NCBI GenBank assembly: GCA_036345935.2
Contig: JADWOT020001139.1
Coordinates: 62,001 to 126,000 of the forward strand
Direction of reading: 5' to 3'
Length of the DNA stretch: 64,000 nucleotides
Source: Taenia hydatigena
Lineage: Eukaryota > Platyhelminthes > Cestoda > Cyclophyllidea > Taeniidae
The position numbers were made by a program, and so were the translations under genes. The stretch's first letter is position 1. Each line of letters begins with the position of its first letter. Positions 51,236-63,200 of the stretch are shown here, in pieces. Under the pieces are notes generated by a model. That model had not been told where the DNA came from. It saw only the letters and a list, made by a program, of their open reading frames with translations, and made no database searches.

Positions 51236-51522
51236 TTATGTGAGTGCTACTATAAGAAAGGAGTTCAAAATCGACAATTTACGATGTAAACAGCAGGCGC
51301 AAGCTAAGGTTTGGCAAAACCGCACGAAGGCACTGGAACGGCTTGGCCGTCTGCCTAAAAGTGAAGTGAATGGAGGAGGTTACTCGGAGCGTGCCACCCA
51401 CCAACGTTTGCATGCGCTTTGCTTTTCATATACTTACGGGCTCTCTCCGTCTGCTCTTCAGAGCTTTGGAAGTTGTCGCACCTCGGCTTGGAGGATGAAG
51501 CCTTTGCACCCCGATCAAACAT
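51236..51522 (-). CDS. Small two-exon candidate gene, basic Cys-rich hydrophobic C-terminus
   Basis: Exon 1 is 51522-51438 with donor GTAAGT. Exon 2 is 51354-51236 after a C/T-rich tract and TTTTAG, with an 83-bp intron. Phases agree and give 67 aa. The N-terminus is polar (S/K/E-rich), the middle is R-R-R-P-S-R-S-S, then C-Q-T-L-A-C-A-C-C precedes a hydrophobic end. No family was recognised. A donor-like GTAAAT inside exon 2 leaves open that this is the start of a longer protein. It lies about 0.7 kb upstream of the ANF-receptor gene on the same strand. Confidence 0.35.
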
Positions 51523-53204
51523 ATCTAATAATGTCAGTCGACTAAAGCATTACGAGGCGTTGACTTCTGGTCGCAAAATTCATTGACAAGGTAGTACTTT
51601 TCGAGTGACAGCCCATCCATCTATGGGATGGAAATGGAGATCTTGTATTTGTGAATACTTTCACTTTAAATCAACATGATGTTAGACGATGGCTATTGTC
51701 TCTGAGCATAGTCATCTCTCGCTAAGGAGGCAAATGTGCTATATCGTGCTGTACGAGTTTAGCGTCGTACTTCCTCCTCCGCTGTGGCCTTTTTCGACGG
51801 CATTTACCGACACCAGCAACCATGCCATACATCCCCATCCTTTGTTCCGCTTTCCTTTGCGTGCAATGATTTATTCTACTCACCCCTCCTTTGCATAAAA
51901 GGGTTGAGGTGCCTTGGCATTCAAATGCTGAGACACCGGAGTGCGACCAGGCTATGTGCGTTCCACTGAGTGAGGGCAACTACAGTACGATACATCGATA
52001 GATGTGGTCGAACAGATGTGGTAATAATTGTCGCCATGCTTTGCAATCATTTCGCTGTTCTCATTTAGGTCTAACATAAATATGTAAGTGATACTGTCAC
52101 ATCATCGTCGGCTCGCCGCTTAAGGGATAGAGTAGCTTTGTAATCAATGCTAAGTAAGTGCTGCCACAAAACAGAGCATTCAAAACAAGATTAGCGTAAA
52201 AATGACAAATGATTAATTGTTGCTCTGAACGAGAGACCTGGCTATGGGCGCCATCTGATGATGCAATGTGAAGTGAATACTGCCACCACATCAATTTTCT
52301 TTGATAAAAGTACATGTTTAGTGTGTGTGTGCAGGAATGGAGGCCTCCAAGAGGTGTGGTAGGCGCATGCTTTAGATTCTGCACTCACAGCCGAAGCAAC
52401 TCCCTCAACTCATGTGAACCAGAAAAACGGCCCAATCTGGCAGCACCTACAAAGAATCATTGGGCCAAAGCGAAACATACATACGTATGATCAAGTCACA
52501 CCCTGCAAATTGGCACTCTCGAAGGTGGTGATGTCTGCCAACCGGGAAGAGTAGAGTGTCAATAAACAACCTTGCAGCAATTTACATTTCTAAATGTGAG
52601 TGAATTGTCGATGAGTCAATTTGTTTTTATTAATAAGTCGGTCAATAGCGGCCAGTGGTCTTGAGGAATAAGAGATAGCACGGAGTACAAAGCTGTGTGT
52701 TTTCGCAGTTGCGAGCGTGGATATGCAGGCATTTGATAACAGCACAGTAGCGCATGGACAGTAGCCATGTAAGTGAAGAGGGAATAATTTGCAGCCACTA
52801 TGCATTTATGTTATATAGTATGAGCTCCTACTCGAGTATTAGGCCCCCCACATATTCTTGACGCAGTGCTGCATTTAGACGTACGCAAGTCTCCTCAGTC
52901 GGCATCATGATACCTCTGTTAATTTACTTGTACTTCTTAGAAATATTCATCTGATGGACTTATGCTTCTTGAATTCTGTTTCGTATTAGCATAATATAAT
53001 CAGGCTTTTGAAAGCCCTGAATGTAGGTCCGTCTTAATTAAGATAGAGAGCGGAGAGTGCTTTCATTAAGTCTTTTATCCACCCACGTCAAGTTCCTGGA
53101 TCACTTATGTACATTAGCGAATAGGCTTAAGCACATTGAAGAGGCTTGTTGCTGTTAGGCCAGTGCTTCTACGTCTAGTGGTGGCGGCATGTTCCAAACA
53201 AAAC

Positions 53205-53333
53205 ATGGCTGCGACGGGCCGGAGGTCGGGATTGGATGAGCAGGTGGTTTGGCGGTACATATTACCTTCCTGTATGGGACCCGATTCTCTCGCACCGCCA
53301 TCACCACTGGAGGACAAAACATCGACCACACAA
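53205..53333 (+). CDS. Candidate first coding exon, 43 codons, product unknown
   Basis: The ATG sits in AAAACATGG, a strong animal start context. The open frame ends at CAA followed by the donor GTAAGG, phase 0. The stretch is G/C-richer than its surroundings. The peptide is M-A-A-T-G-R-R-S-G then a W-R-Y-I-L segment and a P/S/T-rich end. No domain was recognised, and I could not find a phase-0 partner exon with confidence. Confidence 0.35.
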
Positions 53334-54405
53334 GTAAGGCAGAGACGAAGCCAGATCGGGTTAGGAAGGGGTGAGTTGATTGCTGGGAAAATTCATGACA
53401 TTTCGCATTCTAAGATATCCTAAAAGTTGATCTAGTATTTTTGGCGTTTAGATTATGCAGATAAGCAAGCATCACTGTGTACTTCATGGAAAACGCTGCG
53501 TGAATCGAATTGGCTCAAAAAGTTTCACTCAGATTTACTGCATGCGACTCCCTTTGACAGTACTTAAAAATGACACGAATGTAAAGTTTGGGCAAGAAAA
53601 TGAATGGATTTGATAAGAGATTATTTTGTCGATCTTTTTCTCGTAGGAAACGTTTTTGATACCCGAGGGGAGTGAAATAGTGGAAAAAATAGGTTACTTA
53701 AAACGAATCTGACTCAGCGGAGGTGTAGTGTCGCGAATCAAATTTCGTGTTTTCTAAGCGACTTCAAGTAGTAACCAGTGAAACATGATACCATGGGATT
53801 GATAATAGAATTAACAAGACGCATGCTGAGATCCGGTGCTTTGGGAACAAATTGTTTTAATAATGAGACCATTAGAGCTGTAAAGAAAGCCAAAGCTATT
53901 TCAACAATGCAGACTAATGATCTACATGTTTTGACTAAAGCTCTGGCTCAGCATCATTTTTGGAGGGGATAAAGAGATGTGTCGCAACCAAAATGCTGCA
54001 AAGACAAAACTTGTGTTCTCGAATGGACTAAGGAGAAGTAGTAATACTCAGTTCCATGGGTATGATGCGAACAATTTAGAGTAATCGCGTTTGGCCCACG
54101 CCAAAATGTCACCAAGTCCTTGCAGCGGTGACCAGATATCACGGAAGCTGTGTGAACATGACGCAGTAGTTGAATAAATTAATGATTACGTGGCCAGGTG
54201 GTGTGATTTGTAGTCAAGTCGCTTCGTCTATGTTCAGCAAGTTGTTTTCACGTTAGTTATTTTGTAAATCTTGTGACTGAAGATGCACACGCGTCGCTTG
54301 CGTTGGCAGACACCTCCAAAGAGGGACGGCAGGTAGATTTTGACTCATACATGAACTTCTTTTAGTGCTGGTCATTTTAAAATCCATTTTGATTTGCACA
54401 CTTTA

Positions 54406-54827
54406 GACCGAAGTCGGTAATAGATAGAATCAGACACGAACGTATGTATCAAAAGTCTAAAAGGCAAAAGCGCAATGCACTCCATTCAAGGCCCACTTCG
54501 ATTTGCGGCCCCCACTCCACCGTCTCATCATCTGCACCCAAGGCACATTCGTCCAATATTCTGAGCTACACCTCCCCTTCAACACTGCCATTACCTTCAT
54601 CTTCCTTCTCCTATGCCACACCGCATGGCAGTGCATTCAACTATTATTCCATCTACTCTGATCTATCCACGCTGAAGTCCCTCAATTTCTACAACTACAA
54701 GCCCACCTACGCGCGGGATAAATTCACTAGTTTCGATCATGCTAGCTCGCCGCTCGATGTACCAGGGGACTTGATTTACTTTACAATGCCACTTTCATAT
54801 TATGCTCCATCGATTGCACCTACATAA
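54406..54827 (+). CDS. Candidate terminal exon, Ser/Tyr-rich C-terminal region
   Basis: A T-rich tract ending in TTTAG precedes 54406. The frame is open from there to a stop at 54825-54827, about 140 codons. It starts with a basic segment (K-S-K-R-Q-K-R) and continues with Ser/Pro/Tyr-rich sequence (N-Y-Y-S-I-Y-S-D, Y-N-Y-K-P-T-Y). Composition differs from chance frames nearby. It may be the cytoplasmic or disordered tail of a plus-strand gene that includes 53205-53333, but the phases do not match directly, so at least one more exon would be needed. No family was recognised. Confidence 0.45.
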
Positions 54828-54849
54828 TATTTAATTATCAATCCACGCA

Positions 54850-57800
54850 TGTTTTATCAGTGCAACATTGATCGGTCCCAATGCATAATTCCCCTCCAGG
54901 CTCTGTAGTATGCAGATATCTACACTTCCAACCGCTATGAAGTGATGTAAACTTTGTCCCACTTGTACTTCGTGAATATTTGTGCGCCATGTATTGTTAT
55001 TGCGAATAAATCGTTTTCATGTTTGCATAGTATACGTTTATGTCGTCCTACATACAAAATGTCTTATCATCTCTTCGGCATTGTCTGCCTAGAAAGGAAA
55101 AGGACAGTGGTACCGCATTTAATTACCGATGCAGTTCCAATCACCTTCTTTGACTGCACATCATAAACAGTAGAATAGCGCGACTACTTTAATTTGAAAA
55201 AGCTGTTGGGTATGCATCTAAATGAGGCTGAAGTATCATGGTAACACTAAGTTATTAACAAGCTTGTTGGACTTTGTGCTTGGATTTAAGTTCACAAGGC
55301 GTCTCCACTGACAAGCCGAACGAGTGCGCAAGTGGGTAAATAAGTTAGTGTATAGGGATGTATAGAATGCTTTTAGTGACACTACGATTTCATTTCGCAT
55401 CCGTGCAGCTTGTTCGTTAATGTAGTTGTTTCTCCTTCCTTTTCCTTGCCTACCGTTCCTTTTTTACTTTACGCATTTATACGATCGTACTCGGTTCCTA
55501 TTCTCTACCATAGTCAGGATAGTTCTGCTCCCATCAGCCAATAATTCAGTGCAGATCTGTAATTTTAGCTCATGCGAATGTTAAAAATTTGCACATTTGT
55601 CGGCGCGTCTAATATAATTACAGGCTGTGTTGGACGGCAATTTCAGCTTTCGCAATTTCTAGCGTCTGGATATCATACAGAATAGAACTTTTATTAAAAA
55701 CTATTGGTCAGACTGCTTGTTTTTCAGTAAAGACGAAGTCATTCTTGAGATAAGTAATTTTTTTGAGCTGCGGACTGTGAAAACTAAAAGGGCAATAACT
55801 TGAAATGCTCTCGATGCTTAATGCATCCTTCTCCTTTGCTTATCTCCATCCTATTTGTCCAAACATTTATCTAATAGCAGAGCGTAATTTATTATGCTAC
55901 GTTTAACACAGTCGCAAACCAAATCTCAGGCAAAATTAAAGCACGCTATTTCGTGCTAAGCACTGTCAAGTTCTCCACAGTAATATCTTAATGACTCCCT
56001 TCCTTCAATATCATCAGACACTTCTACCTCTATACGAGCTCAATTGATTCGGCTAAATTTTCCTAGTCATTCATTCTTTTTAAGCTCATTTAAAGCAAAA
56101 TTTTAATAAAGTCAACTTTCTAGCGATTTTTGTTCTACCTGGCAACGTTTACCTATGATTCATACCCGTCAACACTTCTACTGTCCGTTTGACAATCTTT
56201 ACTCATTCTCGCCTCATTGGAGCAGTTGCATCAACCTCTTATTATCGATAAGTGGTATTCACGGTACAAGGGACACAGCGATGTGCATGGCAAGATCAAC
56301 CAATGATCTCACACTTTGCTAGCACATACTAATATAGCTTTCGCCAAATAGGTGATAATACCATCAGATTCGCTACCTCCTCCTAGTTGCGTTGTAATTT
56401 GTGCAGACCATTTATTGCATAACTTAAAAAACGCGATCCTAAGGGGTGCAATCAACTGTTACGTGGCGCGTGCTTGCTCTCATTCTTACCGCATTTAATT
56501 GTGGGTGCAATAAACATAGATTCCTCTTGCCGTCACTACTCAAAGATTTACTTTGTCGATGTACTGGAGGCTAAATCGTAGGATTTAATTATACCAGTTT
56601 TATTTTAGCCATTAATTTCGCTCGAATGAACGAATGTTTATGTGAACTTGACTTGTTGCACTTGCAGCACCCAAAGGCACTAATTATTTACCAAAATCAC
56701 CTACAAAATCATCTTAAGTTCCCTTGAATTTGTTGATGCACCCTCTAAATTTCCTTGGAAATCAGGATTTGATAAAATGCCTAGCATTAGGCCAAAAAAG
56801 GGCGTTAAATTGATAACAAATCTGGAACATTGAAACGCCAACGTATCTTAGGAACAGCCTTTACTGTGTCGTATTAATAGGATCAATGGAGCAGCCACCA
56901 TGGACTAGTAACAAACAAAATTCGATATTTGGTTCGCTAGCGAAACCCTGCAACAGTAGACAGAAAAAGTGACAAAGTCGATGACAACTGCATAAAGATG
57001 CAAACGGAGGGTCCCGAGTCAAGTAATGATGCGGCGAGTTGGCAATGAAGCTGAAACTCCTGAATATCCTGGCCTCAGCTGCGGCACACATTTTTGTGCT
57101 CAGTGAACCGATTGTATTGCGGACACAATTCAAAATCTAGCGCAGACTTTTATAGATGAAGTGGATGGAAGCACTGCAGCATTGCCTTTACTCTTGGTAT
57201 CGAGTTCTTATTACCAAATCAGAGATTATCATTGACAGTGTCCAGACCACTGCGGGGCACTAGGTTAATATCTTTCGCACACAATCTTTGCTCTTCCATT
57301 GCATGTGAGAAATTAATGGAAGAGACTGAGTACCCAAGAGCAAGCAAGTAGAAGGAGATGGATTAACTTTAGTCAACAAAATCTCATCCTTTATGTTAAA
57401 AATTAGGTTCATAAGAGAGAATATAACTTGAAGAACGACATGAGAAGGCAAGCATTCTCAGTGAACTGGAATCGCATGCCTATGTAGCTCAAAGTTTAAC
57501 CAAACACGCGACTACAGCTTCTCTGCGTTCTAATAACATTTTAGCAACTAAGCAAGCAGAGCTATCTTATCCTTAAAGGATATATCCACAAAATCAAGTA
57601 AAACCGGTGGCCATGCGCTCAAAATTAGATGCGAATTTTATATTTATTGTTGCTTTTTCAAGCCGGCCAGTGTTGTTTGTAAATTTGGGTTTCTGCTAAA
57701 TCAACGAGAAATTGAGGTGAAAAGGCAAAGATTCATAATGCGCAGGAAGGGCTGCGACATAAAAATAGATTTGTGCGCCATCATCATGTGATTGCGGCAT

Positions 57801-58260
57801 AAGTAGCGAGAGCATAGAAGATTTAGTAATTGGGTCGATTTAGTTTATAGTTTGTGCCGACTTTAACGGTGTGCCTGCAGTTGATGTCCGAGAGCATAGA
57901 ATTTGTTGCTAGTATGTCCACTTACATCATTTGACTGCAATTGAATTGGCAGGATCAAAGAGGATGTCGTTAGCGTATCATTCTTCCCCACGTTCCTGCA
58001 TGATGCAAGGCGCAAGGCGATACACATCAGGTTAATTCTCCTCTCTCGCCACTTCAACTGCAATCGCATAATAGCAACTTACACACCAGAGTTAAATTCG
58101 CATTTCCTGTTCCTTTAACTGTATTCGCTTTTTGTCATTCTGTACACCACATGCAATTTCTCATCCTATATCCCAATTCCTTAGTTCTAGTGTCACGAAG
58201 TAATTGAGCGGCTATAACTTTAAATTGCTATAGTAAGTTGAGGTATTTGTTTTGCAATAG
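54850..58260. other. Gene-poor stretch, nothing supported
   Basis: A plus-strand frame starting at the ATG near 57046 encodes 31 codons with a signal-peptide-like beginning, but no splice partner was found. The minus-strand frame at 56861-57133 overlaps it. I saw no RNA gene or mobile-element motif. Confidence 0.45.
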
Positions 58261-58689
58261 ATTATCTGCTCCTATTGCTATGTGAATTTGATTTGCCGAA
58301 CCCCAAAATTATTAGTTTTGTGGCGGCTTACCGTATTTGGCAAAATACTTATAGGAGACCTCCGGAAGGAATTACTGATGCTTCATGGCAAGAATGGCAA
58401 GGAAAAGACTTTGCGCCTTGCCAAGTGTGCAACTATATTTTCGTGGCAAGGAGCGAAATTGGGAAGAACAAATTTAAACGTAAATTAAGCACGAGAGAAG
58501 TCGGACTCATTTGGCAACCACCCAGGTGCGCACCATTGCTTCTCCTATTCGAGGCAAACGGTTGTAGGATCTTCAAGGTTCTTAATGGCCTTTGATAGCA
58601 CCTACAATGGGAAGTTGAACACCGTAATTAAGAAAAAAGCAACCCTGTTACCCCTTGTAGACGATTAATGGATCGCATGTTGCTCCTCA

Positions 58690-59420
58690 CTGATAATTGA
58701 AGGTGGTGGAAACAGATGCTAAGACGGGCTTTGTGATTTCCAGACAATGCTCTCCGGACTCTGTAATGTTGCATCTGACTTCAAACGTTTGATGCAGATA
58801 GCACTAGTTGGTACTTTTCCAATATACCACATACTCTGCCTCGATAACATCCAAGAGCACAGAGGCAAACTTGAATTAGTGCCAAATCGTCTGCGAGATG
58901 CAGGGTTAGCCCTAAAACTAAAAAAGTGCCGTTTTCTTTACCAACTCGTCAAATTCTCATGGCAAATAGTCTCATTAATTAATATGTTGTTCGCCAGAAT
59001 CCATGCTAGGCGCGTAGGCTTGGCGAGTTACTGCATTTTCCCTGCTAGAGTCGTTGCTAGAATCGCTATCCTCCGCATAAAGCGACCGCAAAGCGGGCGG
59101 TGAGAGAATTTGCATTGAGGGACGAGCATGACGAGGTGTATAATGAGCCAAAGCGAAGAATCTACTCAGCACCCATCCATACCTTACCTAACTTTGAGGC
59201 CAACTCACTACACTTTGTAATGTGTAAAGATGCCAGTGATGTAGCCGTGGGTGATGTACCTCTCCAAGGGGGCAAATAAGGGAGAAAGACAGTATTTGCC
59301 TACACAAGGTTATGCTCAGCCGAATAGTTGAGGCATAAATGCGCAACAGAACTCAAGCTACCTATACTCCTACCAATATCCGTGCCATTGATTAAATTAG
59401 GCAATTCACCGGTTTCAAAG
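58690..59420 (+). mobile_element. Degenerate Ty3/gypsy pol fragment (reverse transcriptase to RNase H)
   Basis: The translation in shifting frames follows the Ty3/gypsy order. It has a K-T-G-F-like segment near 58720, then S-G-L-C-N-V-A-S-D-F-K-R-L-M (58750-58795, matching the P-F-G-L-C-N-A-P-x-x-F-Q-R-L-M block). The catalytic Y-L-D-D is reduced to C-L-D-N at 58837-58848. L-K-L-K-K-C-R-F follows, then RNase H with D-A-S-D-V-A-V-G at 59229-59252 and A-Y-T-R-L-C-S-A-E at about 59293-59320. Stops and frame changes interrupt it and the YLDD aspartate is lost, so it is dead. No LTR, protease or integrase was seen. Confidence 0.75.
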
Positions 59421-60853
59421 AAAAAAAGGCGGTGTTACGATGATTTAGTAAATGTGCTAAAATTTTGGCCTTCAGTGATACTTCCTCTTCATTGGGTTGC
59501 TCAGTTCATTTTAGGTGACAGTAGGATAGAGTTCACAAAAGGCGGAATTATCGGGGAGCATTTTGCTAGAAATGCAGAGCTTGATGATAATTGCCAGATT
59601 AAAAGTGGTAGTCCATGCCAAATTCCCTTTAAGAGCGGTTCTCACCTAGTTAGATGGTGGGCCAGTCAGAATAACAAACGCTAGCTTTGGTCAAGACAAC
59701 TATTATTTGGCAGTATTATTGACAGAGTAGTTAACGCTGCCCCTGGGGACATCCTTCTGAATGACATTCATCTTTCACTTCCACCGGCATACCTTACTGA
59801 GGCATTCCTACAAACCCAGTAGACCCCGCCTACAAACAAGCGATTCCTCATCGCATCATTAAAAGGCTGCAAGAAAGATGATTGATTATTAATTTCACCT
59901 CCTCATTTTGTGAGTTTTCAACCTCCCACTTTCGTCGTTTCATTTTTATCGCCTTTTGTCCATATCCTTTCCCCATATTAAGGCAGACATCTAGTGGTAG
60001 CACATAGATTTCCCTTGATGGCTAAAAGGCGTTCGCCTGAAGGAACAACATCCGGAAAAGAAAATCAAGGACAGGTCCTTTCAATTTAATTTAAAGCACA
60101 CAAGAATCGGCTTAGCTCTAGCATGCTGCAGGACGCATTCAGCATTCAATATTCAGTCCTTGCTTTCCGATGCTTCCTGTTATGATCTCCAACAAATCCT
60201 TCCTAAAGTACCATTCCACATAACTTTTTCTTGCATTGACTACTGAGCCTCAATCCAGTAATAAGCACTCCATTTTTAATTTGCACAGATTATTTGCATT
60301 CTTATTATGGTGAAGAAAAGCGATACAGTGCATGACTATGCCTAGACTCTTGTTCAGTAAAGGCTTGTACGCACATGACTTTGATTGGTCAAGTAGAGTC
60401 ATCGTAGCAGAAGGGGAAGTTGGAATGAACCGAGGTTGCTACATCTTATCAGCCCACAAGCATTTGGTGGGATAACCTAAAGTGTATGCGCGCCTTGAGA
60501 ATCTACCATCTGTGATGATGGTGTCAACCAGTCAGACATTCTGCACTGGCCTTAAATGGCATTACCAAACTTGTCAATCATTATCGTGACAGCAAGGCAT
60601 GTGGATTCAAATCGCCCGCCGAAAATACGTGTTCCCCTAATAGGTCTAGGTCATAGGCTTGCGTTAAATACGCTCTTACCCTTTGCGCATGTCATCATCA
60701 CTACTACCCATCGAATAGTTTCCTGAGGCCTTTTGATTCGCGCCATTCCGGAAAAAACGAATTTTTAAAAAGGCCGATTGCTAATAATCCCTCCTTAGGG
60801 CCTTCTCACCTATTCAGTCGGTCATTGTTTTGGTCACTAGGACTGCGGTGGTT

Positions 60854-61264
60854 CTATCGAAGAGCAGTTGTGCCAGCAGTCAAGCAAGTCAGCATGTAAC
60901 CTGTGGCCCCACTTTGAGAGAAACTATTAGAAAAGAGTTGGACCGTGACTGAGGCAGTGCATCCTTCAAATCGTAAAAAAATGAGGGCGTCCATGCACAG
61001 AGATGCAAGTAGCATTGCGGCTAGCATAGTCTGTCCATTAACGGAACACTGATCCTGCTCCCACTTACACCCATTCAGCCTAGCAGTTAAATATAGGGTG
61101 AATGCAATGGCCAAGGCAAAGGTGGCAAGTACCATAGAAAGATGACTAAAATACCAAGTGTGCACTGCAGTCGTACAGGCGAAAACAACATCCTGCACAC
61201 GTTCCACTTTTCTATCTCCAATCGAATTATGGAGCATGGAATTGGCTGACATATGCACTCCTGT
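60854..61264 (-). CDS. Exon of a multi-pass membrane protein (possibly claudin/PMP22-like)
   Basis: The exon begins after the acceptor TTGACAG (phase 1) and ends with a stop at 60854-60856; about 136 codons. It contains a hydrophobic span (S-M-V-L-A-T-F-A-L-A-I-A-F-T-L-Y-L), a short Cys-containing loop (G-C-K-W-E-Q-D-Q-C), a second span (M-L-A-A-M-L-L-A-S-L-C), and a weaker third near the end. Two close spans with a short loop recall TM2-TM3 of four-span claudin/PMP22 proteins, but no family signature is certain. Upstream exons are not established. Confidence 0.45.
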   Translation of the reverse strand, partial: TGVHMSANSMLHNSIGDRKVERVQDVVFACTTAVHTWYFSHLSMVLATFALAIAFTLYLTARLNGCKWEQDQCSVNGQTMLAAMLLASLCMDALIFLRFEGCTASVTVQLFSNSFSQSGATGYMLTCLTAGTTALR

Positions 61265-61552
61265 CAAGTACTTTTACATCTTAGCATGTTCCACTAAAAG
61301 CCTCTGAGCTTACAAACGAAGTAAGCAAAGTAAGCAAGTGGTTCGCGTAAGGGTTAACGTCTTCTTAGAGCATCACTCTTTATGCTAAAGCAAGTTAAGG
61401 GTGAGATCGTGTGGTCAAAATCTCAAATACTAGCCGCTTGTTTCCTACAAAGAAGTATTATTAGATAATGAAGAACCTCTACTGCACTGCAGACAACGAA
61501 ACTGCATTGCAAATAATAGTAAGGTAATGGTCCCGAGACAGCGTTGTCACAA

Positions 61553-61750
61553 TCAAACAGAAATGCAGGCCACTGTCACCACGTAGCAACAGTAAGTATC
61601 GCAAAATCTATTGTGCATCAGTTTGTTAACTGCCGTCCTCCGGTCTGACATGTAGCTGTTATAGATTACATCAAGAGGACCGCAAACACTCTTATTGGTG
61701 CATGAAATAGAGGATTTGCTCCATGCGAATGGGAAACAGAACAGCATCAA
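61553..61750 (-). CDS. Possible upstream exon of the membrane-protein gene
   Basis: This open minus-strand frame contains W-S-K-S-S-I-S-C and, six residues later, a second C, in the style of the first extracellular loop of four-span proteins. It lies about 300 bases upstream of 61264. I could not find a good donor in the phase required by the 61264 acceptor, so the link is speculative. Confidence 0.2.
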   Translation of the reverse strand: MMLFCFPFAWSKSSISCTNKSVCGPLDVIYNSYMSDRRTAVNKLMHNRFCDTYCCYVVTVACISV

Positions 61751-62644
61751 TTCAATTCATTGATTCAAAAACTTCTTCACTGATCTATCTTGTCAGAAAC
61801 TAATTCTCTTATCTCCCGTTCGTTCCCTTATCTTTTTCCTTGCATATCTCGCACAAATTATCTGCCACTGAAGCAGAGTAGCTGCTCACTAAGGCCAATG
61901 GTCTCAAAATACATTGGCATGCATTAATGTAGCCCGCAAAAAATAGTTGATGACACCTTCAGATTTTTACTGCTATTTAGTAATGCGGTATCACAGGGCC
62001 TAGTGAGTTAAGCCTGGGCAAACCTAAGCGTTGAAGTCAATGCTGGGTAGGATCGGAACGCGTTTCTCTGTGCATCGAATCCCTTCCACTCTCTTCCACC
62101 ACATTCCGAACGCCCTTACGGGAATTTCATGTCAAACTTGACAACAAGCAGCATCGACATTGGAGCCCGTGACCCAACATTCGTAAACGAGAAATCGCTG
62201 AATCTAATCTCTCTATATCAGATCAATGAGAGTGCTGCAGTAGTTATACTGTCGACGATCCCGCCAGTCAAGCTGCAAATTGTGATCACCAGTTGAGTTT
62301 TGACCTTTCAAGCAACGCTCAATAGTCAAGTCCATTTAGTGATTTCATTTATGTTAGAGACTTTGCTCGGTTGTGTACGCATTAATGCCAATGCCTATAC
62401 CATCGATATACTTGGAAATCGCTAAAGCAAAGACGCACTACATAACCGACAGCCACTCCAGAAACTAGTCTTAATAAAATCAGTGAAGCAGCTGCAAAGA
62501 AATGATAGTGAGCAAAAGCCAACATTTGGCTAACCAGTCAGCTCAGACAGCATTTAATAAAAGTGCCAACGTTGACAAAAATGAGACAAAGATGAGAGTA
62601 AAGTGTCCTGGGTCAATCGAGGGCGGCGTCATGTTAATGAGGCT

Positions 62645-63165
62645 GGCATTTTTGTGCAACCCAACCACAGTCAAGGTCTAAAATTGAGCGGGCAATTATA
62701 GAGTTGTTAATAAAGTAGATGCAACACAGCACGTTCTTTTTAATGTCAAAATTATTTCGTTTCGCAAAAAAAGAGGGATCCCTTTTAAGCTTGGCATTGA
62801 GAGTGATTGAGGCACACAATCAGATATCTTATTCGCACCGACTTTGCTGTTGTGTTGTCCTGGATGAACAGGTGGGTGAGGCTAAGTATTTGAAAGCAAA
62901 GTGGTAAAAGAAAGGAAAGAGATTTATTTACAATTGACCTTGTGGTTGTCAAATCGACAACTCTTCTTCATAGTTGCTATCGAAATTACCGCGGGTCTAA
63001 ATTTTGCTTGTATACACTATGATGTGGGATAAACTAAGAATTTAAGGCTATAATCAAGTAAGTGGGTGAGTCTGGCACGCTCTATTGATGTGCGGCAAGC
63101 TACATCGCTTAAAAACAGGCTTTATTCTTTGCATGAGCATCTTATTTACCCAAAAGCAAGAAGCG
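62645..63165 (+). repeat. Dispersed direct repeat, copy 2 (partner at 34.2 kb)
   Basis: This is the second, diverged copy of the 34230-34830 repeat, about 28.4 kb away in the same orientation. The right end overlaps the hairpin at 63142-63200. Confidence 0.65.
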
Positions 63166-63200
63166 CGCTTCTAAGGCGCAGAAGTCTTTTGAGTAAATAA
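63142..63200. repeat. 59-bp hairpin with a nested perfect palindrome
   Basis: TTATTTACCCAAAAG (63142-63156) pairs with CTTTTGAGTAAATAA (63186-63200), 14 of 15. Inside lies AGAAGCGCGCTTCT (63159-63172), a perfect 14-base palindrome. It sits at the right end of the dispersed repeat. It could be a structured RNA, a cruciform-prone site or an element terminus. Confidence 0.6.

Noticed and set aside
53778..53972. 64-codon plus-strand frame, protein-like composition
   Set aside because: Its apparent acceptor phase does not fit either neighbouring exon candidate, and no donor was found.
57046..57141. Short plus-strand frame with a signal-peptide-like start
   Set aside because: Only 31 codons, a weak internal donor and no partner exon.
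62544..62632. Minus-strand hydrophobic frame starting M-T-P-P-S, a possible first membrane span for the 61-kb gene
   Set aside because: No acceptable donor in a usable phase, and it lies next to a dispersed repeat.
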